A stretch of DNA of 64,000 bases from Closterium sp. NIES-65 (GCA_948144175.1 CANXME010002067.1:2976001-3040000); one strand, 5' to 3'. Shown: positions 50,524-62,267, counted from the stretch's first letter. Notes: generated from the letters alone by a model not told the origin. Program-made: numbers and translations.

Positions 50524-50770
50524 TCACACGCGAGCGAATACCGAGATTTGCAGCCAGCTGCGGAAAGCATTTCGTGGCGGCTCAAAACTTTGCAGCACCT
50601 CGACGAAATTTCGCGGTGAACCCGTCTGCAAATGGATTAATATAATACTGGAAAACACGGCTGCTCCTCTACAAAAAAAAAAGGGCAATTATGTCAATGG
50701 TAACTTACATGGGGAACTATAACGCGTACGGTAACGATTTTGTAGCAGGCCTCGCCAATCCGCTATCGAC

Positions 50771-51243
50771 ATGAGCACCTATCCAGCACCTGTCGGCACA
50801 CCACCGAGCCAAGGTCAGAAGTAGTGACGTATCTGTATTTTCATTTGATGATGGTACGCTGAAAGTACGAATCAGGATTCTCCCTTGAGTTTTGAGATTG
50901 CGTTCATGAGCTGACAAACGTCCTCTACTATGGCCAGCCACCTCCTCCCCCAAGCTACAGTCAGGAGGGTACTCATCTTATCCTCCTCAAGGCTACCCCC
51001 CGCAAGGCTATCCAGTTCAGGGCTACCCCCCTCCCCCCCCTGGAGCTGTGGTGGTCACTGAACGAAGAGGAACTGCTTGCGATGACTTCTGTGCTGGCCT
51101 GTGAGTATCAGAGCTATGATTCTTTGCATTTTAGAGTGCAAAAATTGGATGGTACAATACTCACACTAACGTGTTTCTTGATGTTTATGCCTTGCAGCCT
51201 CGCATGTCTTTGCTGCTGCTGCATGATGGACGCCTTGACTTGA
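50771..51243 (+). CDS. CYSTM-family cysteine-rich tail-anchored small protein
   Basis: Three short exons: 50,771-50,813, 50,965-51,100 and 51,198-51,243. The introns start GTCAGA and GTGAGT and end GTCAG and TTGCAG; phases 1 and 2 join in frame to 74 residues. The protein opens MSTYPAPVGTPPSQ, runs through GYPPQGYPVQGYPPPPP, and ends CAGLLACLCCCCMMDALT. A QGYP-rich N-terminus followed by a Cys-rich hydrophobic C-terminal helix is the hallmark of plant CYSTM proteins, which sit in membranes and are linked to stress responses. Intron 1 could instead end at 50,937, which keeps frame and adds 9 residues; the later acceptor follows a better pyrimidine tract and gives a more family-like join. It stands alone on its strand. 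A TATA-like TTAATATAATAC lies at about 50,636. Confidence 0.88.
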
Positions 51244-52320
51244 GCCTCTGGAAGGAAAGCACCAGTTCATTGTCAAATGATTTGGACCCAAGTCTTAGTG
51301 GTGTAGTGTGCCTGCAGTTTTAGTCCATTGACAATGGCCCTTTTCTGCCAACTAAAATTTTGGTGCTAGTGCAATACTGTACACTGTGTGGAAGAACTGA
51401 TTGGCATTGGCATGGCATGGCACAGAGGACAGAGAAAAAGAAGGAAGAAGTGAGCCTGTGTCTACATTAGAAAAGGGAACCTCTAATGCATGCTGCTCGC
51501 ACTTGAGCCTCAAATTGATCGACATATTTCCGTGTCAAGAACACCCTTTGCCCTAAATGCTTCTTTCGCCACCTCCTTTCAGCAGCCCCCTGTGAGTTAC
51601 AGCAGGCAGCAACACAGTGAGAGGAGCTACTCCCTCCAGCTGGGGGGAGGTAGTGATTCTCGAGGCATCCAATTGACGAGAACTTCCATCTCAGCCAAAT
51701 CTTCTCATGTGTGCTGCACGGTGTCACCACAGATCAACACAGTTTATGCACCAGACACATTGAAGGGCACGAGTGAAGGGCATGCATAACAGATACAATA
51801 GGCTGTGTCCTAAGAGTAAAGAACGGGATGACGAATGGGAATGAGGAGTGGAATGAGGTGTGGAATGGGGTATGGGATGGGATGGGATCCATGTGCACAG
51901 CTATCCCGATGCTACCTCTTCCTCTTCCCATGGGAGCACAAAATTTGGCCCAATTCGGTATCAACTGGATCTAAACTCCCCGGGCCTGGCTGGTCATATG
52001 GCTCGCATACAGAATGTTTTAAGCTTATGCTGACCCCAGTCTAGCCATAAATTGCTTTGTCGGAGCTGCAACGTTACATCCACCGATTTTCTTGGCCGTC
52101 AAGACAATCGTTTTGTGAAGGGCGAGCCGTTTGCACCAGATGCTACAAACAGCTGAGGGAAGATGGGGGAAGGGAGGGGAAGGGACGGTGCGGCCGGGAG
52201 GGGCGTGTGGGAGGAGGGAGGTGCGTGATCTTGGGGAGACAACAAGGAGCAGTACAGGAAGGCAAGGGGCACGTAGCAGAGAATCAAACACATGAGCAGT
52301 ACAGCAGGCAGTCGTCATCT
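51244..52320. other. Spacer downstream of CYSTM gene
   Basis: Holds the CYSTM 3' UTR and otherwise unassigned DNA. At 51,830-51,930 a GGGATGGGATCC...CACAGCTATCCCG stretch resembles copy A 30,690-30,735 and copy B 44,815-44,850, suggesting an old dispersed relative. No gene is seen. Confidence 0.5.
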
Positions 52321-52335
52321 CAAAAATGTCGGGTC

Positions 52336-52470
52336 TATTTCCGGGCGTTAACATCCATACTTTGGTTGTAAACAATGTATTTATGCCCAATAATTGCCCG
52401 GCTGTAAATAAGGCAGACTTTAGCCGTTTCCGGGTCGATAATTGCCGGACCGTTAATTACCGGGGATGGC
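52336..52470. repeat. Subterminal-type motif cluster
   Basis: Five related motifs at short spacing: ATTTCCGGGCGTTAAC (52,336), ATTGCCCGGCTGTAAAT (52,393), GTTTCCGGGTCGATAAT (52,427), ATTGCCGGACCGTTAAT (52,444) and ATTACCGGGG (52,459). Clusters of this kind lie near the ends of CACTA-type elements as transposase or accessory-protein binding sites. The link to this element is inferred from position. Confidence 0.45.
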
Positions 52471-52757
52471 CCTTATTGGCTGTAAATCAGCATGGCGCCG
52501 GGGTCAGAGTTCTCCACTTACTGGGGTTGAGATGGCAGTGAACCAGAGTGCCATTCACAGTTGTTTCTAGTTCTGATAAAAAAAGGCAAATTGTCCTTGT
52601 TTACAGTCATTCAAAAGCCACCATAACTAGGCCTGAACTTCCTGAAAACACCCAATCATTAATTAATGATAGCACCCTAATAATAGTAATAAAAAACAAT
52701 GTGATTATCAAATTACTGTACAAAATTTGAGCATACATTAGAGCAGCAAAACTACAA

Positions 52758-55351
52758 TTAGAAAACCAGGGTTCCTGGCAGCAACCCAGCAAACTCGTCC
52801 TCAAACCCTGCGATCACAATACGCACTAACGGGTTTGCTCCCATCTGAAAGCCTGCAGGGGCAGTGTCGCGATAGATATTATCCCCACGGGATAACCTAT
52901 CCTTAATCCAATCAATAATCACCCCCACTTTCAGCTGCACTTCCCTCCTGTTGTTCGAGTCACTACCATCTAGGGCAGGCGTGTCACGGCTCCCCGCATT
53001 TGCCATGGGCCATTCAACCTGCAGGGTACATTTGAAAATATATGGGAAAATGGGGAGCAGGGATAGAGAGGGTGTGTTGGAAAAAATCAGGACGGTGAGG
53101 GACAGGTGCATAGCAGAATGGGGAGCACAGAGAGAGAGGGTGTGCTCGAGCAAAACCTGGATCGTTGGCAAGGGAAACAAACAAGCAAGGGAAACAAACT
53201 CACCACATGGCAAATCGTTGCCACCACTGGGATCTTGGCAAACATCGTCTTACACCTGCGACCGCCAAGTCCCTTGCAGAGCGCCATATCAAACGCCTTG
53301 TTGGCGAACGGGCGCCCCGTGTCAGGATCGCAGTGCCACTTGCTGCCATAAACGGCTGCAAGCACAGAAATCAGCTCGATGTAAGCACAATACATGTGGA
53401 TCTCAGGAAAAAACGGCTGGAAGTGCTCGGGGCATGCAACGTTAAAACGAGCCGAGTACTTACGATCGAAATAGAAAAGGTGCCACTGCTGGACGTTGCG
53501 GCGCTGCACCGGCGCCATGTTCTCAGCAGCCAGCATGGGAATCTTCGATTCCCTGACGAACCCGCCTGGCCCATGTGCCCACGTCTTGACCTGCGTGAAG
53601 AGGTTGCCCCGACGCTCGCCGACCTTGTCTTTAAGAATCCTCTCCCGTTCCGGGTGAGAGTTCATGACAAGGTTGAACGTTTCCTCAGAAACGTTCACCA
53701 GCTGATACGTACGGATGAGTTGCTGCCTCAACTCCTGCGGCTCAGGCCAGAAGTTAATCTCCCTCGGGGGAGCCTCAGCAACGAAGTAGAGAACCGCTTG
53801 GTTGCACTTTGCCTGCCATGCACAAAACGGAAATGCAAAGTGCAAGATATCGGTTGAAGGCAAGCATGTATGGATCCATGGCTCTACCAACCAAGCATTG
53901 GTTGCGAGGGTGGGTGGGTGGGAATACGAGGTTGGAGCAAGAGCCAAGGTACAGAAGGTACGGGGGTGGGTGGGCGGGAATACGAGGTTGCGAGCATAGG
54001 ATGAAGGTACGAGGGTGGGTGGGTGGGAATACGAGGTTGCGAGCGGAACATTGAAGGTATAAACGTATGACAGGCGGCGCGTACTCAGAATCAATGCCCA
54101 CGGCTTACCGTGAAAAAGGTGAGCTCGGTAAGCGATTCCGGAAGCTTGGTCGAAGGTTCACGAGCATCTGGTCGAGGTGTTGGGGTTCCCGGATAAGCGA
54201 GGGGGGTGCCAAGGGAGCGAGAGGCGTTTGGCGCGAGCAGCGCAGGAATCACGGAGGTTGCCAACGAGCGTCCGACCGCCCCAGGTGCGACTGCAGGCGC
54301 CAGAGTTGAACGGTGATCGTTGAGGCCTCGCAAAGTGCTTGCAACGTTGACGGGCAGCGCGGAAGACGTTGAGGCCGGCCTGCTTGCCTGGAGCAATTGA
54401 TTCGCCCGCTGACTCTCCTCCAGTTGCCGCCGAACGCCCGCCAATGTCTCCTGCTGCAACTCAACCGTGCGCTGCTGATCAGAAGCTGCAGCCTGGGCTC
54501 TGTCAACAGGCTGAACAACTTCTGCAAAACACCATGCATATCACATCACAATCATACGGGCACCATACACCACAAACACGTAACACGTTAAAATATGTCA
54601 GGCGTCCATCTCTGCAAAAAAAGTAAAAGAATGGCGGGTGTCTTATATAAGTACCTTGCATGTTGCTGTGAATGGCAAGACATGGGCAGAAACGGTTTAC
54701 GATAAAAAAAAAACCTTATACATCCTCACCTTTCCGTATCGTCTGGCGTTTGCGCTTCTGCTTCGACGTAGTGTTAGGAGCACCGCCATGCATAGCAGCA
54801 ACGGAACCCTTCTTGCGCCTAGGGAAGGAGCGGTCGTCGTCACCGCTGTCGTCGTCGGCCTCGCTTTCGCCACTGACGTTTTCGTCCGCATCGTCCGCTG
54901 CTTCTAGAGCCGGCGAAAGTGTGACAGGCAAGTTACCGTCAGCAGATCCAGCGTCTAGTATTGGGTCTACCTCGGGCTCTAATGGCAAATCGCGACCTAC
55001 GTCAGCCTTGTCAGCACCGTGCTCGTCCGACGACAGCTGGTCGTCGACGAGATCTGGTGCGACGAAGTTGGCAGAGTCAGAAGTGGAGGAGCTCTTGCGG
55101 GTGAACTCAGCACTGACTTGAGAGAGCAAAATTTGAAGTTGCTCAGGCGACATCCCATGCAGATTTATGGTCGAGTTATCAGGCTGGTTACCGGCTGAAC
55201 CTTCGTTCGCAGCCATAACAGAATGTCTTCGCCCAGGTAACGTAACACCAAGTGCGCCATTATTGTACCTTGCAGGCACCACAACGGGTCTTTGAGGGCG
55301 GCCTGGAGGAGGATCATTTCCAGGAAGGGTAATAGGGCGTTGGTTCACCAT
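52758..55351 (-). CDS. Second transposon gene, unknown family, five exons
   Basis: Exons (minus strand): 55,351-54,730, 54,521-54,109, 53,812-53,464, 53,355-53,204 and 53,018-52,758. All introns are GT-AG, for example GTGAGG...TTGCAG, GTAAGC...TGGCAG and GTAAGT...TTGCAG. The phases chain to 598 residues. The 108-bp intron 3 is a multiple of three and could also be retained. Residues 1-60 are Pro/Gly-rich, 95-172 strongly acidic, and 178-207 basic (PRRKKG, KQKRKRQTIRK; likely nuclear). Residues 213-250 look coiled-coil (VELQQETLAGVRRQLEESQ), followed by an Ala/Pro/Ser linker. A compact region spans 346-598, with FWPEPQELRQQLIRTYQ, WHLFYFD, DTGRPFANKAFDMALCKG and VGVIIDWIKDRL. I recognise no family. 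By analogy with CACTA TnpA it may bind DNA and assist transposition, but that is inference. Confidence 0.7.
53019..53203. repeat. Intronic repeat related to the 80-bp minisatellite
   Basis: Intron 4 of the second gene contains nearly two copies of a unit with AATGGGGAGCAGGGA, GGGTGTGTTGGAAAAAATC and GACGGTGAGGGACAGGTGC. The same unit occurs at 61,289-61,450 in intron 2 of the transposase gene, next to the 80-bp minisatellite. Confidence 0.7.
53905..54055. repeat. GGGTGGGTGGGAATACGAGG repeat, three copies
   Basis: Three copies of a roughly 45-57-bp unit in intron 2 of the second transposon gene (53,813-54,108). Confidence 0.85.
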
Positions 55352-55431
55352 CTCGGCAGAAACAAAAACTGGGGTTTGAGCTGAATAGTCGCACAAACCA
55401 TATTTCTACAATCGTTTGCAGCTGAGAAAAA

Positions 55432-55488
55432 TTGGCGGGGAGCTCCTGATTGGTCGTCGCAAGTGGTTGGAAGTCGCTGGGGCGATTG
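55432..55488 (-). promoter_or_regulatory. CCAAT-box cluster upstream of the second gene
   Basis: Three CCAAT pentamers on the minus strand (ATTGG on plus at 55,432, 55,449 and 55,484) lie 80-140 nt before the ATG at 55,351, a normal promoter distance. No clear TATA box was found. Confidence 0.5.
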
Positions 55489-55850
55489 GTCGAGCTCTGT
55501 ACCAAGCGACATCGTTGCTGTTGCAGCGCGACATGAGCAATATCGCACACCCTCACCGTGGGCTCACGACGAATCGCGATACCGCACTGCAGTCAGTTTC
55601 CGTGGAGGTGACCACAGTACATCCTCCACGTGGACCTAGACGAAGGTATTCCAGCAAACGTGGCGACTCCAACTCAAAAGCAGGGGAAACACGGTGACTG
55701 TATTAGCTGGAAACATGAGTTTTATGGAAACGATTTCAAGCGCACGTCACTCCCTTCTCCCACAAAGTAGGTACACGATTGTGGTGCCTGCTTTTTCAAA
55801 ATTTGTACAACAATCAGTACTCAATATATACAAATATACAAAAAAAGCCA

Positions 55851-58800
55851 TCAAAACAGAAAATGGTTGAGGAACCATGTCTGGCCTGCAGACTCAAGCT
55901 GCACTAATTGAACAGCTCTAAGAATGGAAGCTGTCTCTACAACCATGTACCTTTGAGAAACCCCTTCTAAACTGAATTGCCGGCAGCCGGTCAATTCATC
56001 TAACGCGTCATGCTCGATATAATACCTCACGAATGCGAATTCGCGTCGATCTAGACCATGGCCGACATGGAATAGTAGCAGAACCTTGCCGTACCACTCC
56101 GATCCTGTACCTTGGATAGCAATATCACTGAACCAAACTTTCTTGTGGAATAGCGGAACCGCTCGGATACGGTGTGGGGTGCTAGAAAAAGCCTCGTCCG
56201 TCGCGGGTGGCATGGCCAACTCAACATGAACCTGTACATCAGTTGTGTGCCACATATTGCATCATTAGTAAAGGCATAACGTAATTGTTGCCGGGAGTGC
56301 AACAAACAAATGCGTGCTAAGGGTAACGTACGTAAATTGTGTCGATGTTCGGGCCGTTGGGTACGTCACGATTGATGGAACGACGAAGATATGGGAGGTC
56401 GTTATGTAGGCTGTCCAGATACAATTGGTCTCGCTTTGGGTCAGGCTTGGAGAATCCGACGTATGGGTGCTCGCGACGACGCGCGTGAACGATCAACCCC
56501 CATGAACTCTTAGAGAGTGTACGTGCTCCTATCTTCAATGCCTGTACAAATTTCATGAAAAAATCATACTGGTACCATCCTTCAACATGAGAAAAGTAAG
56601 GCTTGATTGTCACTGTAAAATATACGTACCTGACGCATTGCATTACTGTATTCGTGTGTAGTGTCCAAGTCGGCTTGAGGTAGCGAATCCAGTTGCAAGC
56701 GTACCTCCTCCGCTTGGATGATTTGTCCACCCGCGTCACGCTTGTTGGATGCACGGTATGGCCTCTTGATATGGTCCTTGTGAAAGTGCTCAAACATGCT
56801 TGCATCATAGTGGAGTGGAGGGCCTGCACGGCGAATTGCGTCGATGTAGTGACTCATCAAGTGGGTCTTGATAAATCCCCATTTGTAGAGAGGGAAGCTC
56901 TTTTTTAGAAGCTCAATTAACCTGCAAATACACTCACACAAGATGTAGTCAGGTCGAAGGGCATATTACAATTATGTACATGCAATTTAGAAAGCGTACG
57001 AACCTCTTGGATTGTTCCTCGAGTTTTGTCAAGGTTTCCTCGTCATAGTCTCTCGTCTTCCCACACGTGTGATACCACTCGATGTATGCCACAACGGCGT
57101 CCATGTGTGGTTTCGACACATAGTCTCGAATGAGGAAAGGAAGGATTTGCATGACAGACCTGTGCTCGTAAGCTTGGAACGAAGCACCTAGACGGAAATA
57201 CTCTCCAGATGGTAGGCGCAAACCATCAACCCGACATGTCAACTTCAACTGCTTCAAGATGCTGCAAGGAAGGAGAGAGAGATACATTAGTCTTATGCAC
57301 TGTGGAACATTAGAAAGAATGGTGTCAAGCAATGTAACGTACTCGTCAATGGCGACGTGGTATTTTTGATCAATGACCCCTCTCAAGGCGGCAATAATGT
57401 GCTCCAGCATGCCAAGATCAGCCTGATGCATTAGGTCTGGCATCACCGCCATATAAGGGCTGCCCCACGGCTCTGACTCGAAACGGAAGCCATGAAGCGC
57501 GCACTGCGTCGGGTTTAGAATGGCAGGAGAGTGTTGAGTGAAACATGACTAGTATATGACGCAAGAACAATGGATTGTTTTGCACATACCTCTACATGAT
57601 GAGTGCTGTAGGTTTGCGGGTGAGGCCCACCTCGTTGCCGTGCAGAGACGGCCTTGTAGATGACATCTTGTTCTTCGGATGAGCGATATTCGTCTCTCTG
57701 CATGAAAGAGTCTAACTCAGTTTTGTGGACCTTGCATAAGGAACAGGGGTATAATGTACCTAGAGACTTGGTGCAGGTGAGTTTGCACGTCTCTGGGTAG
57801 TCCGCCACATAGGCGTATAGTGCTGGGTAGGCCGTGAAAACGTGACCAGACTGGTCATGCACACGGGTCCCCCTGAAAAATTGAAATGTGGGCAACGGGG
57901 CAAAGAGGTAAGACAACTAGAGAGAAGGGAAGCATGGGCACAGCAATCCGAGAAGGAGGGTACGGGGATGAGAGGAGGGAAGTAAAGGACGCAAAAGGGC
58001 AGCGACGTTGGAAATATGCTAAGAGCGAAGCATGGGGCAGCAATCTGAGAAGGAGAGGAGAGAGATGAGTAGGAGGGCAGTCACAGAAGCAAGGCCCATT
58101 GTGTTGAAAGGAAGTGCATCATGTGGCGAGCATGGCGAGCAGGGTAGGTCAGGGATGAGTATGGGGGCACTTACACGTGTGAAGCATCTTTCAATGGTTG
58201 AAGAACGAGGTGCAAGACATACTGGAAGATCTGCAGTCGGTCAACCGACGTGTACTCCGCCGGAAACTCCGGTAACGTTGCAATGAGCGCATGCCCGTAT
58301 GGCTTCCAGCGATCCTCATGATGAATGTTTCCCAATGACATGTAGATGGGATGCCCCTTAGCTTTTCCTCTGCCGTCAGCTATTGTCTCATCCGACGAGA
58401 GAATGAGAGTGGCAACGACGTCGTCGATGCCGAGGCGATCCTGTTGGGGGGTTGGAAAAAGGCTTCTGAGGGAGATACAAAGACAGGATGTGAGGGGCTA
58501 TAGTTACAGAGTTAAAGACAGTGAGAGAGAGGGATGTGCTTGGGACAGACGGTGTAGCAAGTACAGGTTGGGAGGGGCTACAATAACTGAGAGTAGGGCC
58601 AGATTATTGAAAGAAGCGCAGGGGAGAGAAGGAATGGCAGGGAGAGGAAGAGTGGGACCGGAAAACCAGAATGCGGGGCAAGGCGTGAGAGGGAAGCGTA
58701 GGGGAGAGAAGGAATGGCATGGAGAGGTAGAGTGGGACTGGAAAACCAGAATGCGGGGCAAGGCCCGTGAGGGAAGCGCAGGGGAGAGAAGGAATGGCAG

Positions 58801-61800
58801 GGAGAGGTAGAGTGGGACTGGAAAACCAGAATGCGGGGCAAGGTGCGAGAGGGAAGCGCAGGGGAGAGAAGGAATGGCAGGGAGAGGAAGAGTGGGACTG
58901 GAAAACCAGAATGCGGGGCAAGGCGTGAGAGGGAAGCGTAGGGGAGAGAAGGAATGGCATGGAGAGGAGGAGTGGGACTGGAAAACCAGAATGCGGGGCA
59001 AGGTGCGAGAGGGAAGCGCAGGGGAGAGAAGGAATGGCAGGGAGAGGAAGAGTGGAAAACCAGAATGCGGGGCAAGGCGTGAGAGGGAAGCGTAGGGGAG
59101 AGAAGGAATGGCATGGAGAGGTAGAGTGGGACTGGAAAACCAGAATGCGGGGCAAGGCGTGAGAGGGAAGCGTAGGGGAGAGAAGGAATGGCAGGGAGAG
59201 GTAGAGTGGGACTGGAAAACCAGAATGCGGGGCAAGGTGCGAGAGGGAAGCGTAGGGGAGAGAAGGAATGGCAGGGAGAGGTAGAGTGGGACTGGAAAAC
59301 CAGAATGCGGGGCAAGGTGCGAGAGGGAAGCGCAGGGGAGAGAAGGAATGGCAGGGAGAGGAAGAGTGGGACTGGAAAACCAGAATGCGGGGCAAGGCGT
59401 GAGAGGGAAGCGTAGGGGAGAGAAGGAATGGCATGGAGAGGAGGAGTGGGACTGGAAAACCAGAATGCGGGGCAAGGTGCGAGAGGGAAGCGCAGGGGAG
59501 AGAAGGAATGGCAGGGAGAGGAAGAGTGGGACTGGAAAACCAGAATGCGGGGCAAGGCGTGAGAGGGAAGCGTAGGGGAGAGAAGGAATGGCATGGAGAG
59601 GAGGAGTGGGACTGGAAAACCAGAATGCGGGGCAAGGTGCGAGAGGGAAGCGCAGGGGAGAGAAGGAATGGCAGGGAGAGGAAGAGTGGGACTGGAAAAC
59701 CAGAATGCGGGGCAAGGCGTGAGAGGGAAGCGTAGGGGAGAGAAGGAATGGCATGGAGAGGTAGAGTGGGACTGGAAAACCAGAATGCGGGGCAAGGCGT
59801 GAGAGGGAAGCGTAGGGGAGAGAAGGAATGGCAGGGAGAGGTAGAGTGGGACTGGAAAACCAGAATGCGGGGCAAGGTGCGAGAGGGAAGCGCAGGGGAG
59901 AGAAGGAATGGCAGGGAGAGGAAGAGTGGGACTGGAAAACCAGAATGCGGGGCAAGGCGTGAGAGGGAAGCGTAGGGGAGAGAAGGAATGGCATGGAGAG
60001 GTAGAGTGGGACTGGAAAACCAGAATGCGGGGCAAGGTGCGAGAGGGAAGCGCAGGGGAGAGAAGGAATGGCAGGGAGAGGAAGAGTGGGACTGGAAAAC
60101 CAGAATGCGGGGCAAGGCGTGAGAGGGAAGCGTAGGGGAGAGAAGGAATGGCATGGAGAGGTAGAGTGGGACTGGAAAACCAGAATGCGGGGCAAGGCGC
60201 GTGAGGGAAGCGCAGGGGAGAGAAGGAATGGCAGGGAGAGGTAGAGTGGGACTGGAAAACCAGAATGCGGGGCCCGGCGCGTGAGGGAAGCGCATGGGAG
60301 AGAAGGAATGGCAGGGAGAGGTAGAGTGGGACTGGAAAACCAGAATGCGGGGCAAGGCGCGTGAGGGAAGCGCAGGGGAGAGACGGAATGGCAGGGAGAG
60401 GAAGAGTGGGACTGGAAAACCAGAATGCGGGGCAAGGCGCGTGAGGGAAGCGCAGGGGAGAGACGGAATGGCAGGGAGAGGTAGAGTGGGACTGGAAAAC
60501 CAGAATGCGGGGCAAGGCGCGAGAGGGAAGCGCAGGGGAGAGAAGGAATGGCAGGGAGAGGTAGAGTGGGAGTGGAAAACCAGAATGCGGGGCCCGGCGC
60601 GTGAGGGAAGCGCATGGGAGAGAAGGAATGGCAGGGAGAGGTAGAGTGGGACTGGAAAACCAGAATGCGGGGCAAGGCGCGTGAGGGAAGCGCAGGGGAG
60701 AGACGGAATGGCAGGGAGAGGAAGAGTGGGACTGGAAAACCAGAATGCGGGGCAAGGCGCGTGAGGGAAGCGCAGGGGAGAGACGGAATGGCAGGGAGAG
60801 GTAGAGTGGGACTGGAAAACCAGAATGCGGGGCAAGGCGCGAGAGGGAAGCGCAGGGGAGAGAAGGAATGGCAGGGAGAGGTAGAGTGGGAGTGGAAAAC
60901 CAGAATGCGGGGCCCGGCGCGTGAGGGAAGCGCATGGGAGAGAAGGAATGGCAGGGAGAGGTAGAGTGGGACTGGAAAACCAGAATGCGGGGCAAGGCGC
61001 GTGAGGGAAGCGCAGGGGAGAGACGGAATGGCAGGGAGAGGAAGAGTGGGACTGGAAAACCAGAATGCGGGGCAAGGCGCGTGAGGGAAGCGCAGGGGAG
61101 AGACGGAATGGCAGGGAGAGGTAGAGTGGGACTGGAAAACCAGAATGCGGGGCAAGGCGCGAGAGGGAAGCGCAGGGGAGAGAAGGAATGGCAGGGAGAG
61201 GTAGAGTGGGACTGGAAAACCAGAATGCGGGGCCCGGCGCGTGAGGGAAGCGCATGGGAGAGAAGGAATGGCAGGGAGATTGTGGTATAGCAGAATGGGG
61301 AGCAGGGACATAGTGGGTGTGCTGGAAAAAATTAAGGACGGCCAGGGAGGGGCAGGGAAAGGCGGGCATGGCAGAATGGGGAGCAGGGAGAGAGGGGGTG
61401 TGCTGGAATATTTATGAACGGTCAGGGATAGGTGCAAAGTAGAATGGGGAGGCACTCACTTGCACGTCGTTCCAAAAATTGCCGGTTTCGGGGGCGTCAT
61501 ACACCCTCACGCCCCTCACTCTCTTTCTATGCGCACGTGTAACAAGCGGATGGCTAAGTCTTGGTTCACTCAACAAATCTTGTAGGGCCTGCAAATGTTT
61601 AGCCATGTGGGAATGAGGGATTAGTGGGGCGCTGAAAAAAACATGAGCAAACACTCCAACATACCTTCAAGGTGTCACAGTACCAAAAGTTCAAGAATGC
61701 CTTTGTTCCAACGCGAGTGACCCCCTTCTTCCACGAACGGTCACAGTCAGCCACTCTCGATTGCACATGTCGGTACACATCTCGCGAAGATCTCCATTCC

Positions 61801-62267
61801 GCAACGTCATCCCACGATGCGCCTTCATGGCTAAGAATCTTAAATAATTTAGCTACCGAACGTTGAGATACACGCTCTTGGAGAATCCAGCGTGCCAATT
61901 CATCCTTGAAGGAGAATGGAGCTGCGGGGCGCGGATTAGATCCGTTGGGAATATGAGAAACTTCGTCGATCCCACTCGAGTCACTCATGCGTGCCATGAA
62001 TGCCTCGGGATCATCGGCGGCACGAGCGGCTGCCGCATCTACACCGTCCTCATCGGCTGGCTCATCAAACGTAGGTGGTACGAATACGTTTTCACTGCTG
62101 GAAGGACTCCACAAGCGCCGACGTTGAGCGGGAGGTTGGATTGGTGGGGAATCTGACGCCTCTGCGCCTCTGGATGCAGCAGCTATTCTGCAAGCCGCAC
62201 TACCTCTATGCGATTCTAGAGCAGAATACACGTAGAAAGGCCCCGAACTACAGTCTGGGCATTCCAT
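55851..62267 (-). CDS. Plavaka-like transposase, nine exons, apparently intact
   Basis: Exons (minus strand): 62,267-61,665, 61,588-61,460, 58,440-58,175, 57,872-57,590, 57,503-57,343, 57,261-57,004, 56,921-56,630, 56,541-56,332 and 56,231-55,851. All are GT-AG, and phases chain without a stop to 860 residues. Domains: an N-terminal C3-C6-H20-C26 zinc finger; an acidic linker; TLILSSDETIADGRGKAKG with HPIYMSLGNIH (about 255-290; D261 a candidate catalytic Asp); a Cys cluster PETCKLTC...PCSLCKVHKTEL (359-386); PDLMHQADLG (449-458); HLMSHYIDAIRRAG (587-600); and FEHFHK...YRASNKRD (610-628; E611 a candidate catalytic Glu). This order matches Plavaka transposases. The 81-bp intron 5 is also readable in frame, so its splicing rests on GTACGT...TTGCAG. 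Intron 2 is 2,995... about 3 kb, filled by the 80-bp minisatellite. Confidence 0.88.
58614..61279. repeat. 80-bp minisatellite inside transposase intron 2
   Basis: About 33 copies of an 80-bp unit containing GAATGGCAGGGAGAGG, AGTGGGACTGGAAAACCAG, AATGCGGGGCAAGG and GAGGGAAGCGCAGGGGAG; one unit near 59,049 is 74 bp. Higher-order structure is clear: 160-bp dimers between about 59.1 and 60.1 kb, and three 320-bp tetramers starting at 60,294, 60,614 and 60,934, marked by GGCCCGGCGCG. Because 80 is not a multiple of three and the minus strand lacks stops, all three minus frames are open for over 800 codons. Confidence 0.97.
61280..61459. repeat. Two diverged units next to the minisatellite
   Basis: AGAATGGGGAGCAGGGA units at 61,289, 61,370 and 61,441 (partial), about 80 bp apart, align loosely with the 80-bp unit and closely with 53,019-53,203. 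Confidence 0.7.

Noticed and set aside
53356-53463. Reading intron 3 of the second transposon gene as coding
   Set aside because: It is open and in frame, but GTAAGT...TTGCAG borders are strong and the length is typical of the other short introns; retention stays possible.
58504-61455. Minus-strand open frame of over 900 codons
   Set aside because: It is the 80-bp minisatellite read through; all three minus frames are open, and the region lies between good splice sites of the transposase.
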